Origin: Lumbricus terrestris
Taxonomy: Eukaryota > Annelida > Clitellata > Crassiclitellata > Lumbricidae
Assembly (NCBI GenBank): GCA_949752735.1
Contig: OX457038.1
Span: 25,332,456-25,396,455 of the forward strand
Length of the DNA: 64,000 nucleotides
Direction: 5' to 3'
Made by a program: the position numbers and the translations under genes. How positions within the stretch are numbered: the stretch's first letter is position 1; each line of letters opens with the position of its first letter. Positions 12,456 through 24,090 of this stretch are shown here, piece by piece. Below the pieces are notes generated by a model. The model was given only the letters and a program-made list of their open reading frames with translations, did not search any database and had not been told where the DNA came from.

Positions 12456-13479
12456 TACAGGGTGGGCAAGAAACCTAGGTTTTGCCAATATCTCGACCAA
12501 AAGTAAGAATTTAGAAATAAAATTTTACAGGCTTATAGACAATTCAAATTTACACATAATGGCCAGAATTCATCGATATATTTCAAACAGAACAACAGTT
12601 ATACCACTTCTAGTGAGGCCACGCGCCGTTTTTTTACGATTCAGAAACGTAACGCAACAAAAAGTAACGAAAACGTGATTCTATCAAGCCACATCTCAAA
12701 TAGATTTAACTGTGTGAAAATTAACCGGATAGTGATTCACAACTTGCGTTCAATGTTCCCACCACCCGTGTCAAAACTTCTTTTGAGTATCTTTGCAAAG
12801 TTCTTGATGGCCCTGTTGACGCGTTCCAAAGGTAAAACTTCTCATGTCAACTCCAATGCGCCTCTCAATTCTCTTACTGCTCTTGGAGTCTTGGTTTTGG
12901 TCGCAGATTGTGACATTTCTCCAGCATAGCTCTCCACAATTGATTATCCATCCATCTGGTTCAAATCCGGAGATTTGGGGCCATTGGCATTCTCAATAAA
13001 ACCAGAACAATCGACATTGAGCCGATCTCCGTTCATTCACGACAAATCTCAGCTTAACTCTCAGCATAACTCTTAATTTTTGCGCTCTCACTGTTTATCA
13101 GAATAAACGTTGCTCATTGCCTTATACCTCTAGGGTCTTGCTCAAGAGGTGTCTGACTAAACATTTTGTATGTCATTGACACCTTGGCCATTTTCACTTT
13201 TTAAAAATTTTGAATTTCATTGCTTTAATAGCAAAATTATGAATTTGACACATTTCTTATTTACCAACTTGCTAAGTGACTTCACAGGGACTTGCAGATA
13301 CGCTGGTACACTGTTTCCTTTTAAAATAGTAATAATAATAAAATTAACAATATAAAGGCTATTTGATAGCAATTATTTGAGATGAGACTGGATAAAATCG
13401 CGTTTTTGCGTGGAAATTTTTACTTTTGGTCAAGATATTGGCAAAAAACCTATAGGGGTCTTTTTTGGACCACCCTGTA
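12456..13479 (-). mobile_element. Decayed mariner/Tc1-type transposon with TIRs
   Basis: The 1,024-bp element lies between TA dinucleotides (12454-12455 and 13480-13481), the target of Tc1/mariner elements. The left end begins TACAGGGTGGGCAAG; the right end, reverse-complemented, begins TACAGGGTGGTCCAAAA. Both arms share TTTTGCCAATATCT then GACCAAAAGTAA, so the imperfect inverted repeats reach about 55 bp. The minus strand of about 12780-13080 encodes a ruined transposase remnant. The right half matches, in inverse orientation, the element at 24580-25875. Confidence 0.8.
12780..13080 (-). pseudogene. Mariner/Tc1 transposase remnant
   Basis: The minus strand shows an SPDLN motif followed by short blocks typical of the last catalytic part of DDE_3 (Tc1/mariner, IS630) transposases: GPKSPDLNQMDG, then RELRGALEL and RAIKNFAKIL. 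Stops and frameshifts break the frame, and the N-terminal helix-turn-helix and first two catalytic aspartates are not found. It is a dead fragment. Confidence 0.65.
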
Positions 13480-13516
13480 TAAGTTACAACACATTCCTAG
13501 AAGACGACGTCTGCGT

Positions 13517-13547
<31 letters not shown>

Positions 13548-13566
13548 CTGTATATATATATTTACT
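13517..13566. repeat. (TA)n microsatellite
   Basis: ATATAT run with one CTG break. Confidence 0.9.
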
Positions 13567-13639
13567 TATCTGTAAAATCCGAGTAAATATATATTCGTCT
13601 CCTTTCTTGCCGCTTGTCTGTTCTTTTACCGATAGAGTA

Positions 13640-13855
13640 TAAGTAGCAGTAGTAGAAGAGGTGGTGGTGGTGGTGGTAGGGTGGGATGGTGGTGGCGGCA
13701 GTAGCGGTGGCGTTTGCGGTGGCGGTGGTGGTAGTTGTTGTTGTAGTAGTACTAGTAGTAGTAGTTGTAGTAGTAGTAGTAGTGGTAATAGTACTAGTAG
13801 TAGTAATAGTAGTAGTAGTCGTGTCATTAGCAATAGCAGTAGTAGTTGTGATAAT
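13640..13855. repeat. (GTG)n/(GTA)n compound microsatellite
   Basis: GTG and GGC triplets give way to AGT/GTA triplets. All frames are simple-repeat coding and not credible as genes. Confidence 0.85.
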
Positions 13856-14151
13856 GTTAATTTATTAATTCAAACTGACTAGTAAGCAGTAAGACAGCAT
13901 GACAAAGTAGCTGCAAGCATATATAATTATAACCAGAACCCGCATCCCTCTGATCGTCGTGCCATCGTCAAACATCTCCACCATTCAACCACCTCTTCTT
14001 CCCCCCCCCCCCCCACCCAACCCTCTGTAGGCGACTGATGCGTGTGCTGTATATGGATCCGATGGTGTATATAAGGAGGTCGGTTGTAAAGAAATACTGA
14101 ATTGACGAAGTGTGATGTCTGAGACGACAGAGGTCGGTCAACACCGCAGGC

Positions 14152-14369
14152 GCTGCTACTGCTGATGCAACTGATGCCGGTGCTGCTGCTGCTGGTGCTG
14201 CTGCTGATGCAACTGATGCCGGTGCTGCTGCTGCTGGTGCTGCTGCTGATGCAACTGATGCTGGTGGTGTTGATGCTAGTGCTGCTGCTGATGCTGGTGC
14301 TGGTGCTGGTGTTGATGCTAGTGCTGCTGTTGCTGCCGCTGCTGGTGCTACTGGTGCTGTTGGTGCTGT

Positions 14370-14401
<32 letters not shown>

Positions 14402-14404
14402 TTG
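14152..14404. repeat. (TGC)n tract with a ~45-bp nested period
   Basis: TGC and TGG triplets. Near its start a CTGATGCAACTGATGC motif recurs about every 45 bp, showing tandem duplication of larger blocks. Confidence 0.85.
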
Positions 14405-15222
14405 GCACTCATTCCAATCAGTAACAGGAGACCAGTTGATGAAATCCAATTGTTTGTTTGATTGACAGCTGACCGGTCATAAGTCGCCTCTAAGTGCAAA
14501 GACGTTCAGCGTCAAGACTGCAGTGAACAGGAGACTGTCCGTCTTTCGTAGAGATGCACGATTGCACGCTCTTCTTCAATTCAAGCAAATACTCAGTTGC
14601 ATAACCTATTATATTTTTAAAAAGTTCTAAATGATTAACTAAAGTGTCATCCATAAGAAACCAGCGAAATAGGAATTGTCTGTTCGGAATCAACTGAGGC
14701 TGGAAAATGCATAGAGAAGATGAATAGAGGTAGATCAACAAATAATTATTCAGTCGTCTTGTTTGACAGACATGCAAAGCGCTCATCTGTCATCCTATTG
14801 TCTATTTTCAATTCAATCTATTTCCTAAACCAACATGATACAACTACATGTATAACAGTGAACATGATGCTTGGCATTATTTGTGGTTATCCAGGAAGAT
14901 TTGAAAGAGAGTGACAATCCTGCTGTCAATAGAGTCATGCAAGATAAAACCACTATTTATAATAGCACTTAACAATCAGTTCGTACAGTTAGAGGGACAC
15001 AATGAAAATCAGAAAAACATTTGTCACTAGAAGATGAATGACACAACTTAACTAACATTTAACGAACATGTAACGAACACGCCCGATGAACAAAATACAG
15101 AGGCCAATGCCATCTGCAGAATAGAAGGCTGAGTCGACCTTTTTTGGGAGGGTACACGACTACACGGGAAACGATCCCGCGTCAGTGCTACCATTAGCAT
15201 TACTAGACACTCTCCTGTATAA
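14405..15222. other. No recognised feature
   Basis: Unique-looking sequence without identifiable exon or element. Confidence 0.4.
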
Positions 15223-15440
15223 TTATGTGCGTGTTGCATGCGCTTATGTGCGTGTTGCATGCGCTTATGTGCATGTTACATGCGCTTATGTGCGTGTTGC
15301 ATGCGCTTATGTGCATGTTACATGCGCTTATGTGCATGTTACATGCGCTTATGTGCATGTTACATGCGCTTATGTGCATGTTACATGCGCTTATGTGCAT
15401 GTTACATGCGCTTATGTGCGTGTTGTATGCGCTTATGTGC
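15223..15440. repeat. 21-bp minisatellite, ~10 copies
   Basis: The unit is TGCGCTTATGTGCATGTTACA-like, at 21-bp spacing, with GTGTTGC and ATGTTAC variants. Because 21 is divisible by three and the unit lacks stops, several frames stay open; the predicted peptides are repeats of seven residues and are not credible. Confidence 0.95.
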
Positions 15441-15761
15441 GATTGTGCGTGTTGCACGCACGTCTGTTTATGCTTGTGAGTACGTGCGCAACTGCGCATG
15501 CAGGACTGCATTTGCAACGAACGCTACGAATTCAATAAGACACCGCCAACATGTCCGTGCGCAAGTGCAGCTGCACCGAGGACACGGTGTACATTTGCTT
15601 TCACTATATGCCTACCGCAGGTCGTCTTAAATAGCCTATCTATAAATATCTAGCAGCCATTTCTCCAATCCGCAAAACACTTGATAACATCTAGTATATA
15701 GTACACTGTAAAATAAAAATATTGAATTCTATCCCGACTTATATATTGGCAATGGCTATTC

Positions 15762-15810
<49 letters not shown>

Positions 15811-16329
15811 TATATAATCATACATACACATAAAATTATATATAATATATAATAGATATAGATACAGGCTCTATATAAACACATAAATTACATATGCTAT
15901 TATGCAGCCTTTGTATAATTCCAAGAAAGTGTTTTATGCATCACAATAAACATCATTATTAGTCACATACACGCATAAACTCCTTTTAATGCCACACAGA
16001 ATCTTTAAAAATTATTTAAATTTTAGCGTGTACATGAACTTAGAGACATGGTTGTACATCTGTGTTTAAAATTATATATAATAAGCTTATATGTATATTA
16101 TATATAAATGTATATATATAATATATATATATATTCGTCCCCTTCGTGAATAAGAGCCGTGTGTTGTGTATTGGCTGCATGTTGGCGATGGTAATTCATG
16201 GTCAGTTAAGCCGCAATCGATCTGCAATTCTGCAATTCTGCATGTCTTCTTGTGTTCGCTGCAGGCCATCGTCGATGCTTCTCTTGCCATTCCTTCCTTC
16301 CTTCCTTCTGTCGCAGCACAGCATCCTCC
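15441..16329. other. No recognised gene; TA tracts
   Basis: Contains perfect TA repeats at 15762-15806 and further TA-rich DNA to about 16130. Nothing else was identified. Confidence 0.4.
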
Positions 16330-16372
16330 TCCTCCTTCTCCTCCTCCTTCTCCTCCTCATCCTATATCTTCA
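16330..16372. repeat. (TCC)n microsatellite
   Basis: CTCCTCCTTCTC units. Confidence 0.75.
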
Positions 16373-16840
16373 TCTGTTCGCCACGCCTCATTGACTCCGG
16401 TCATAGAATCGCTGGGTGCTGTGTAGGGCTGATAAAACTCTGCCTCCGGAACGAATCAGAGAAACTGCAGCAGCTGTTGGCAATGTTATTCTCCAACAAG
16501 AATTGGATTCTGGCAGAAGCCGAGGGGCAGCTACTTTGATGTAACGTAGAGAAATGTAATTGGACAAGTTTATTGCAGCGTTCTGTTCTCAACTGTGCTG
16601 CTGCAGAAGCTATGATAATTTTATGTATGAAAGCGTCGTTTCCAAGCATCGTCTATTTAGCCAAGCTGTTCATCAATGTGGCAGTTGAGTGTAAGACAGT
16701 GAAACGCAATATCCATGCGCTGCCGTAATAATATTACCTCGTTTCACCTCGACGATAATATTCGCAATGATCGGAGACAGACCGATGTGAGACTCTATGC
16801 ACTCAATAATAACAAAAATGGAAATGGTGTAGACTGACTG
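16373..16840. other. No recognised feature
   Basis: Unique-looking sequence. Confidence 0.35.
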
Positions 16841-18145
16841 TAGAGGTATGGCTAGAGGTTTGGTTATAGGTTTGGTTAGAGGTATGGTTAGAGGTATGGT
16901 TAGAGGTATGGTTAGAGGTATGGTTCGAGGTATGGTTAGAGGTATGGTTAGAGGTGTGGTTAGAGGTATGGTTAGAGGTATGGTTAGAGGTATGGTTAGA
17001 GGTATGGTTAGAGGTATGGTTAGAGGTATGGTTAGAGGTATGGTTAGAGGTGTGGTTAGAGGTATGGTTAGAGGTTTGGTTAGAGGTATGGTTAGAGGTA
17101 TGGTCAGAGGTATGGTTAGAGGTTTGGTTAGAGGTATGGTTAGAGGTTTGGTTAGAGGTATGGTTAGAGGTATGGTTAGAGGTATGGTTAGAGGTTTGGT
17201 TAGAGGTATGGTTAGAGGTTTGGCTAGAGGTATGGTTAGAGGTATGGTTAGAGGTATGTTAGAGGTATGTTAGAGGTATGGTTAGAGGTTTGGTTGGAGG
17301 TATGGTTGGAGGTATGGTTAGAGGTATGGTTAGAGGTATGGTTAGAGGTATGGTTAGAGGTATGGTTAGAGGTATGGTTAGAGGTATGGTTAGAGGTTTG
17401 GTTGGAGGTATGGTTGGAGGTATGGTTAGAGGTATGGTTAGAGGTATGGTTAGAGGTATGGTTGGAGGTATGGTTAGAGGTATGGTTAGAGGTATGGTTA
17501 GAGGTATGGTTAGAGGTTTGGTTGGAGGTATGGTTGGAGGCATGGTTAGAGGTATGGTTAGAGGTAAGTTACAGGTATGGTTAGATGCATGGTTAGAGTT
17601 ATGGTTAGAGGTATGGTTAGAGGTTTGGTTGGAGGTATGGTTGGAGGTATGGTTAGAGGTATGGTTAGAGGTATGGTTAGAGGTTTGGTTGGAGGTATGG
17701 TTGGAGGTATGGTTAGAGGTATGGTTAGAGGTATGGTTAGAGGTATGTTAGAGGTAAGTTACAGGTATGGTTAGATGTATGGTTAGAGTTATGGTTAGAG
17801 GTATGGTTAGAGGTATGGTTAGAGGTTTGGTTGGAGGTATGGTTGGAGGTATGGTTAGAGGTATGGTTAGAGGTATGGTTAGAGGCATGGTTAGAGGTAT
17901 GGTTAGAGGTATGGTTAGAGGTATGGTTAGAGGTATGGTTAGAGGTTTGGTTGGAGGTATGGTTGGAGGTATGGTTAGAGGTATGGTTAGAGGTATGGTT
18001 AGAGGTATGGTTAGAGGTATGTTAGAGGTAAGTTACAGGTATGGTTAGATGTATGGTTAGAGTTATGGTTAGAGGTATGGTTAGAGGCTTGGTTAGACGT
18101 ATGTTAGAGGCTTGGTTAGAGGTATGGACCGTATGGTTAGAGGCT
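16841..18145. repeat. 12-bp minisatellite, ~108 copies
   Basis: The unit is GGTATGGTTAGA with GGTTTGGTTAGA and GGTATGGTTGGA variants. Blocks containing shortened 11-bp units (GGTATGTTAGA, GGTAAGTTACA) and GGTATGGTTAGATG recur at 17566, 17756 and 18030, that is 190 and 274 bp apart, so larger blocks of different length have been duplicated. The V-R-G-M and L-E-V-W peptides read from it are artefacts of the period. Confidence 0.95.
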
Positions 18146-18432
18146 GTCTACGTCTTATTACTCCTCGATAATGTGAGTAGACTTAGCCAAACTAATTCTA
18201 GTGGACTATAAAATATATGCTACGTATATATGATCGGCACACAGCAAACTATAGTTGGCGTATATAATATAATATATATATATAATATCAGCAATCCAAC
18301 ATATATAATATATGTTATATATAATATATATATATATATTATATATATACTATGTACATCGGACTGATGGTTGAGAGATGATTGCTGCTGACTTCATAAG
18401 CATCGTCTGTCGTCTTTGCTCTGGAAATATGG
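18146..18432. other. TA-rich palindromic DNA; no gene
   Basis: 18250-18350 is largely ATATAT and TATAAT, capable of extensive self-pairing. Confidence 0.5.
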
Positions 18433-18433
18433 C

Positions 18434-18467
<34 letters not shown>

Positions 18468-18546
18468 GTCGTCGTCGTCGTCATCGTCATCGTCATCATA
18501 TCATCATCATCATCGTCGTCGTCGTCGTCATCGTCATCGTCATCAT

Positions 18547-18625
<79 letters not shown>
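18433..18625. repeat. (CAT)n microsatellite with (CGT)n islands
   Basis: CAT triplets with two islands of CGT and a perfect CAT run of about 80 bp. Confidence 0.95.
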
Positions 18626-18739
18626 ACAGCCTTGACTGCTTACTGCCAGCATGAAGACAAATGCGACTTTAAACTCTCTCATTTGTAATCGAGTTTACGT
18701 GTCAAAGACTCTTCATTTCCCACTGATTGATGATCACCA

Positions 18740-19112
18740 CTCGGTGTGGGGGTGGAGGGTGTGGGTGGGTGGTGTGGGATTGAGAGGGGGAATGGCTGAT
18801 GGGCTGAGGCCTTAAGATTACGACTGCATACGCATACCGCTATTGAGCCAATGTCAAGCAGACAGACGAATAGACGAATGTAGACGAACATCGAGACAGA
18901 GGGACAGAAGGACAGATGGAGGACTGTGTGCTTGTGGGTGAATGGGTGGATGGGTCGGTGGACGGGTGGATGGATGGGTGGATGGATGGGTGGATAAATG
19001 GATGAATGGGTGGATGGATGGTGTATGGATGTGTGGGTAGATTGGTGTGTGAATGGATGGTTGGATGGGTGGGTGGATGGGTGGGTGGATGGGTGGGAGG
19101 GTGAGTGGTGAC
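18740..19112. repeat. (GGAT/GGGT)n low-complexity tract
   Basis: G-rich units GGTGGATGGATG and GGGTGGATGG, strongest at 18935-19110. Confidence 0.85.
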
Positions 19113-19557
19113 TGGGGATGTAGTGATGCATGGGTTGGGAACTTGGGATGCGTGAAATTGCCAGTGAGGCCATCAGCTGATGTCTTCAACTTTGTCGTAA
19201 GCGACTGGCGAAGGCAATTTTCCGATGCACTGCGTGATTGCCTCAGTCTGTCTTCGTCATTGCCTTCTTCTCCGGTGGCGGCAATTGATGCCTCATTCAG
19301 AGCGGCAATTTGACTGCTGTATACTGCTGAGGTGGAGAAGGTGGGGTAGGGTGGGCCTTGCAGGTCCCTCTTTACCTTCCCTAACAGTGACCCTCTCTTA
19401 ATACGACCAATCGTCTATTAGAGCAATTTTCATCAGTCACTTTGATGGTCTCGCATCAAATTCTTATTGATGATAATATTCCATCGACGGCAATCATTAT
19501 TAGGCGCCTCAATCAATCTGTCGTTGAGATAACGATAATGACAACGCAGATTATTGA
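19113..19557. other. No recognised feature
   Basis: Unique-looking sequence. Confidence 0.35.
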
Positions 19558-19594
19558 CGACGACGACGACGACGATGATGATGATGATAATCAT

Positions 19595-19826
19595 GGGGCG
19601 CGGTGGTGTAGTGGTGGCGTCGTTGCCTTGAAGCCGGAAGGTTCGAGGTTCGAATCCACCTCGCCGCGTAAGGACCTTGGGCAAGTCCTTCACTCACAAT
19701 TGCTCAGCGCTTCGGCGTGAAACTCCGACGCAGTGTCCGCTCTGCATTCGGGAGCGCCTCTGAGTAGAAAGCTTGAAGGGACGCTATAACAAGTGCACAT
19801 ACAAACAAATAAACAAACAAACAAAT
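19595..19826 (+). mobile_element. tRNA-derived SINE, full length
   Basis: The head GGGGCGCGGTGGTGTAGTGG has an A-box character, and the B-box GGTTCGAATCC lies at 19647-19657. The middle block TCCTTCACTCACAATTGCTC is shared with the minus-strand copy at 11388-11597. The 3' module GGGAGCGCCTCTGAGTAG...GACGCTATAA matches fragments at 669 and 27416. The tail is an ACAAATAAACAAACAAAC simple repeat. Promoter boxes look well kept, so this copy could be transcribed by RNA polymerase III. Confidence 0.9.
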
Positions 19827-19975
19827 GATGATGAAAGATGATGATGATGCTGACGAGGATGACGATGATGATTATTAAGATAGTCCATACAATTGTTATG
19901 ATATTGATGATGGTGATGATGGCGATGATGACGATGACAACGACGATGACGATGATCATGATGATTATGATGACT
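19827..19975. repeat. Degenerate (GAT)n tract
   Basis: GATGATGA and GACGATGA units directly after the SINE tail. Confidence 0.8.
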
Positions 19976-21586
19976 CAAAGTGATCAAAAATCTTCAGAGA
20001 GTGAAATTGCATATTATCATATGTTTTTCTTCACAGTTTTTATATGGGTTCACTCAATTGCAAGGATATATATATTATGTATTGTATTGTATTAAAACGT
20101 TTATAGAGCGCCTCTACTCGAGTGAACCGTTCCCGGTGCGCAAGGACACGAGAGAAGAAATAGGTTTTGAGAAAAGAAAATGAGAATGAGGGAATACCAG
20201 TTGGAAAGTTGAGATCGAGAAGATGAAAACAGCGTACATGTATTTTAAAGAGATGCTAAGTATCGGGACTGGGCATAGCTGTTCTATAGTAGGAGAAACA
20301 GGAACTAGAAGATAAATCCATTTGAAGAGCGAAGTGGACGATGCGAGGAGGCTTAAAGAGGCCGTAATGTAATCGTTGTCGATGTCGTTGATGCGACTCA
20401 GTGACCTGCGGGAATGGGAATGGGGATAGGGATGGGGATGGGTGGGGTTCGGGGTTCGTTGTAAAACGGTGGTGGGGTGGGGTGGGGTGGGGGAGGCATC
20501 ATCTGCATCTAATGTCTAAGAGACGCAAATCATTTGTCTTTGATTGATTACATCTCATCTCTAATCAGACCAATTAAATCCGGTTAATTATGATCTTGAT
20601 GCGGTCAGTCCTCCTTTCCTGCTTCTCCCGTTTCTCCTTTCCCTCTTCCTTGTCCGTCCGTCCATCCGCCTCTCCTTCTCTTCCTTCATCAATTCCCTCA
20701 TCGCTGCCATGGTTAATGCGGTCACAGTTAATCCAGTCTTTCATCATTCCAGTTCAAGATATATGGACGGAAAGGCGGAAGGATGCATGGATAGGCTCAT
20801 GGATTTGTGGATTGAATCGTCAGAAGGAAAAGGAAGGACTCCGTGTCCTAATGGACAGATGGGCCGACGGATGGACAAGCAGCTGGAAGAAAGGATGGCA
20901 TGCAGATTGGAGGAAGGACTCCAAAGATTCATATAGATGCATACAGTGTATATGTATATGATAACAATGACAATTAAGAAATAAAAAACGGAAATCGGGA
21001 GTTTCCCCAACATTACCCCAAAAAACAGAACAAACTTTGTTATATGGCCTGCATCGTCTAATGTAGGCCTATTTTAAAATGAAAAACGTTGCTTGCGCTA
21101 TTTTATTTTTATCATCAAATTGATAGTTGGTGAACAATACATGTTAGTAGGTCACACTTTAATCCACAACAGTTGTTTACTTATTACTTTTGTCTAAAAC
21201 GAAAGTTGAGAAATTGACCATATTGAAGTCTTTTCAAATTCAAATTATAAACATATGTGCACATAGTCCTTGCTGGCATTAACAATTAACAACCATTCTT
21301 TATAAGAATAGTCTATGGAGTGTTTTTCATTAATAATTGTGCTTACAAACATTACTCAGTCCTTTGTAAGAACTTCATATCAGATTTTTAAAAATACATT
21401 TATTTTTTGTACTATGATATTTATTTCTAAGACGATGACGTTAAAACAGCAAATAATGACTTAAATTAGCCGAATCCGTGAAAATACAAAGACATCGTGA
21501 TTCGCAGTTTCGCACGGGACATCAAACGAAAATCAAATTTAATAAAATAATCTTTATGACAGACAGAATAATAAATGAATACCGTG
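19976..21586. other. No recognised gene; minor repeats
   Basis: The 20085-20110 area carries the complement of GAGGCGCTCTATAAACG, a SINE/LINE-like end. G-rich GGGATGGGGATGGG occurs at 20418-20495. The rest is unrecognised. Confidence 0.4.
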
Positions 21587-21590
21587 CAGG

Positions 21591-22040
21591 TGACACGAAA
21601 CGGAGTATCCCCCCTGAAAGCTATCCGGGGGATTAATTAATCTATCCCCCCGGATGGAATTAACCGGTCTATACCATCCGGGGGGATAAAACAATCTATC
21701 CCCTTTTTTGAAAAATGCGCATAATAAAAACATTTATGCTGTAATCAAAATTTAAAATGCCTCTAATTGTTTTAAGTGTCCTAAGCAATGCCCAGATAAA
21801 GGCAACTCGAATTTAATTATTGACTCTGAGTGTTCTTAAGTGTTTTAAATGTTTTAAGTGCTCTAAAAACAGGGCAAAACAAACTATCTAGTAGGAATAA
21901 ACATACCTGTTAGTGTAATTGTTCAAAACAAAGCAGATGAAAATTAATTTGCAAAGAAAAATACACGCGGAAGCGGTTTTTTCGACTTTTTTAAATTTGG
22001 GGGGATATAATTAATACGGGGGATACTCTATTTCGTGACA
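21591..22040. mobile_element. MITE of unassigned superfamily, 4-bp TSD
   Basis: The 450-bp element is flanked by CAGG on both sides (21587-21590 and 22041-22044). Its ends are TGACACGAAACGGAGTATCC and, reverse-complemented, TGTCACGAAATAGAGTATCC, 20 bp with few mismatches. Next to the left end are several GGGGGAT / ATCCCCC blocks able to pair with each other and with the right end. No ORF is present. The ends do not match a superfamily I know. Confidence 0.65.
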
Positions 22041-22044
22041 CAGG

Positions 22045-22605
22045 CCTAAATCTCAGATCCAAAGTATACGGGCTGAGGCCCAGAACACGTGATACAGCTG
22101 GTCCCATAATCCACTGCCCCTATTTGATTGGAATCCACTGACTGATTGCACCGTCCGCACCATAGTATACCAACACCAACAGTCCTTTCACCTCTCTATC
22201 CAAACAAATGGTTTGCTTCCGACTAAACTTTCTCACGTCTTCTGTAGAAGGTTCTGAGATAAATAGACGTTTTATTTAATTAACAGAATGAATAGATAGC
22301 TGAATAATTATAGACTTCAGTAGAATAGAAAGCAACGGACGTGCGTGCATGTAAGCAGAGAATAACGGATGATCCTTATAAAGCAGTGCCGTCCAACCTG
22401 CGGCCCGCGGAAGGAAAAAGTCACTGGTTGACTTGAGCGTTTATTTTTTATTGCAACCCCTCCACCCCAATGTCATCCATCCAACATTTCTTGCTATAAT
22501 TATATCCCGTTACCGCTGCCGTTGCAGTCCGTCTAATTGATCGTTTTTCTCCATGGTTTATATGGCGCACAAGCAGAACAAAAGACAACATAGGCATATA
22601 ATACA
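22045..22605. other. No recognised feature
   Basis: Unique-looking sequence. Confidence 0.35.
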
Positions 22606-22725
22606 CACAACATAACTTGAACTTGAACTTGTTTATTTCACACAACATACATAAGTAAGGTATCAACGGCAGGTCAAGAGGCTGCTAGCCTTTTGGTCTG
22701 GTTTAAGAAACTGTTGAATACAATT
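22606..22725 (-). mobile_element. Probable LINE 3' tail, minus strand
   Basis: On the minus strand the sequence ends with GTGAAATAAACAAGTTCAAG then further AAGTTC units, the kind of AATAAA plus short tandem tail seen on non-LTR retrotransposons. No coding part is recognisable upstream. Confidence 0.4.
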
Positions 22726-22848
22726 TAATTTAATCTAATTGGTAGAAGTAGATATCATCTAAGATAAGACTGAATGTATATTAATGAATTTCAGTAGAAG
22801 AATATTCTTAGAGAATTGACTCGCCGAGTTTGATGACCGTCGTCAGAC

Positions 22849-23036
22849 CATGCATTCACAATAATGCACATGCATTCACAATTGCACATGCATTCACAAT
22901 TGCACATGCATTCACAATAATGCACATGCATTCACAATTGCACATGCATTCACAATTGCACATGCATTCACAATAATGCACATGCATTCACAATTGCACA
23001 TGCATTCACAATAATGCACATGCATTCACTTTTATG
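22849..23036. repeat. 18/20-bp minisatellite, ~10 copies
   Basis: Units are CATGCATTCACAATTGCA (18 bp) and CATGCATTCACAATAATGCA (20 bp). The order is mostly 20-18-18, giving a 56-bp higher-order period in the first three blocks. Confidence 0.95.
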
Positions 23037-23709
23037 CGAATTATTCAGTGCACGATGATCGATCGTCATGTGGTTTTTCTCTCTTCAGCATTGACATCTG
23101 CACTCTACCACCCTGCAAGCGCAGGACAGCGATAACAGACAACTTAACAATAAACTGCGTCAGCGAATACAAAGAACAAAACAATAGGCGGCATTATAGG
23201 CATATTAAGTAAGATCAGATATATAGGCTATATACATTTGTGGCGCGCAACACGATCTGTTCTGAGTTTTAGAACAACTGGAAGAACAAGTCTAGGCAAG
23301 TTAGAGACTAACGGCTGGAGAGGAAATGTCTTTCGGTGCAAATAGTTTTCGTTCCAGTCTCCGTCTAGAATAAGCTTAGGTCTACAACTGAGCGATGTTG
23401 ATCGTTGACCTCAGTCGATCGGAGAGAGGTCTTTACGGAAGCGTTCTAACACACTGTGTAAGTGTGTATACCTTTTGCATTTATAACGACCCATACACAC
23501 GTCGTACACGTAGTCGAGTGTACTGCAATTTAGTCAGACGACGAAGAAGAAGCAGACCGGAAGCAGAGAATAAGGACATAAATTATAGACGACTGCTGTC
23601 CTTAGTTGCATAGAGAACTTGTTGTAGAGAGGATGCAATAAAGAATTGATTAATTGTAGTGGCCGCCCTTATTAGAAATTATTGCTGCATTAACTTCGAC
23701 TGTGCTGAC
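23037..23709. other. No recognised feature
   Basis: Unique-looking sequence with short open frames only. Confidence 0.35.
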
Positions 23710-24010
23710 AATGACAGTGATGATGACGACGATGATGATGATGATGACAATGATGATAATGATGATGATGATGACGTCTAATGACCCCTTGGATCAATAG
23801 ACGCCAGGGAGGCGGTCGTTGTTGTCAAACACTTTCCGCACTCACTGCACACATGCCTACATCGCACTGCAATGCATCACATGCACTGCTCCTCACATTG
23901 ACATTGAATGGTGGGTGGGTGGGTGGAATGGGTGAGTGGGGTGGGTGGGGGGGTGGGTTGAATGGGTGAGTTGGGTGGGTGGGTGGGATGGGTGGGTTTG
24001 GATGGAGGAG
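23710..24010. repeat. (GAT)n and (GGGT)n tracts
   Basis: GAT triplets at 23712-23775 and GTGGGTGGGTGG-type G-rich DNA at 23905-24005. Confidence 0.8.
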
Positions 24011-24090
24011 GAGAGATAAATAAGACGTCGTGTTTAATAAAACTGTCATCTGAATTGACGTAAACGGAAAAGCATCCTCACTCTTCCCTG

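Noticed and set aside
16848..18048. Multiple V-R-G-M and L-E-V-W repeat frames
   Set aside because: Artefacts of the 12-bp minisatellite.
22849..23036. Possible CRISPR-like array of short repeats
   Set aside because: Units are contiguous with no unique spacers and the sequence is eukaryotic; the same applies to the other arrays.
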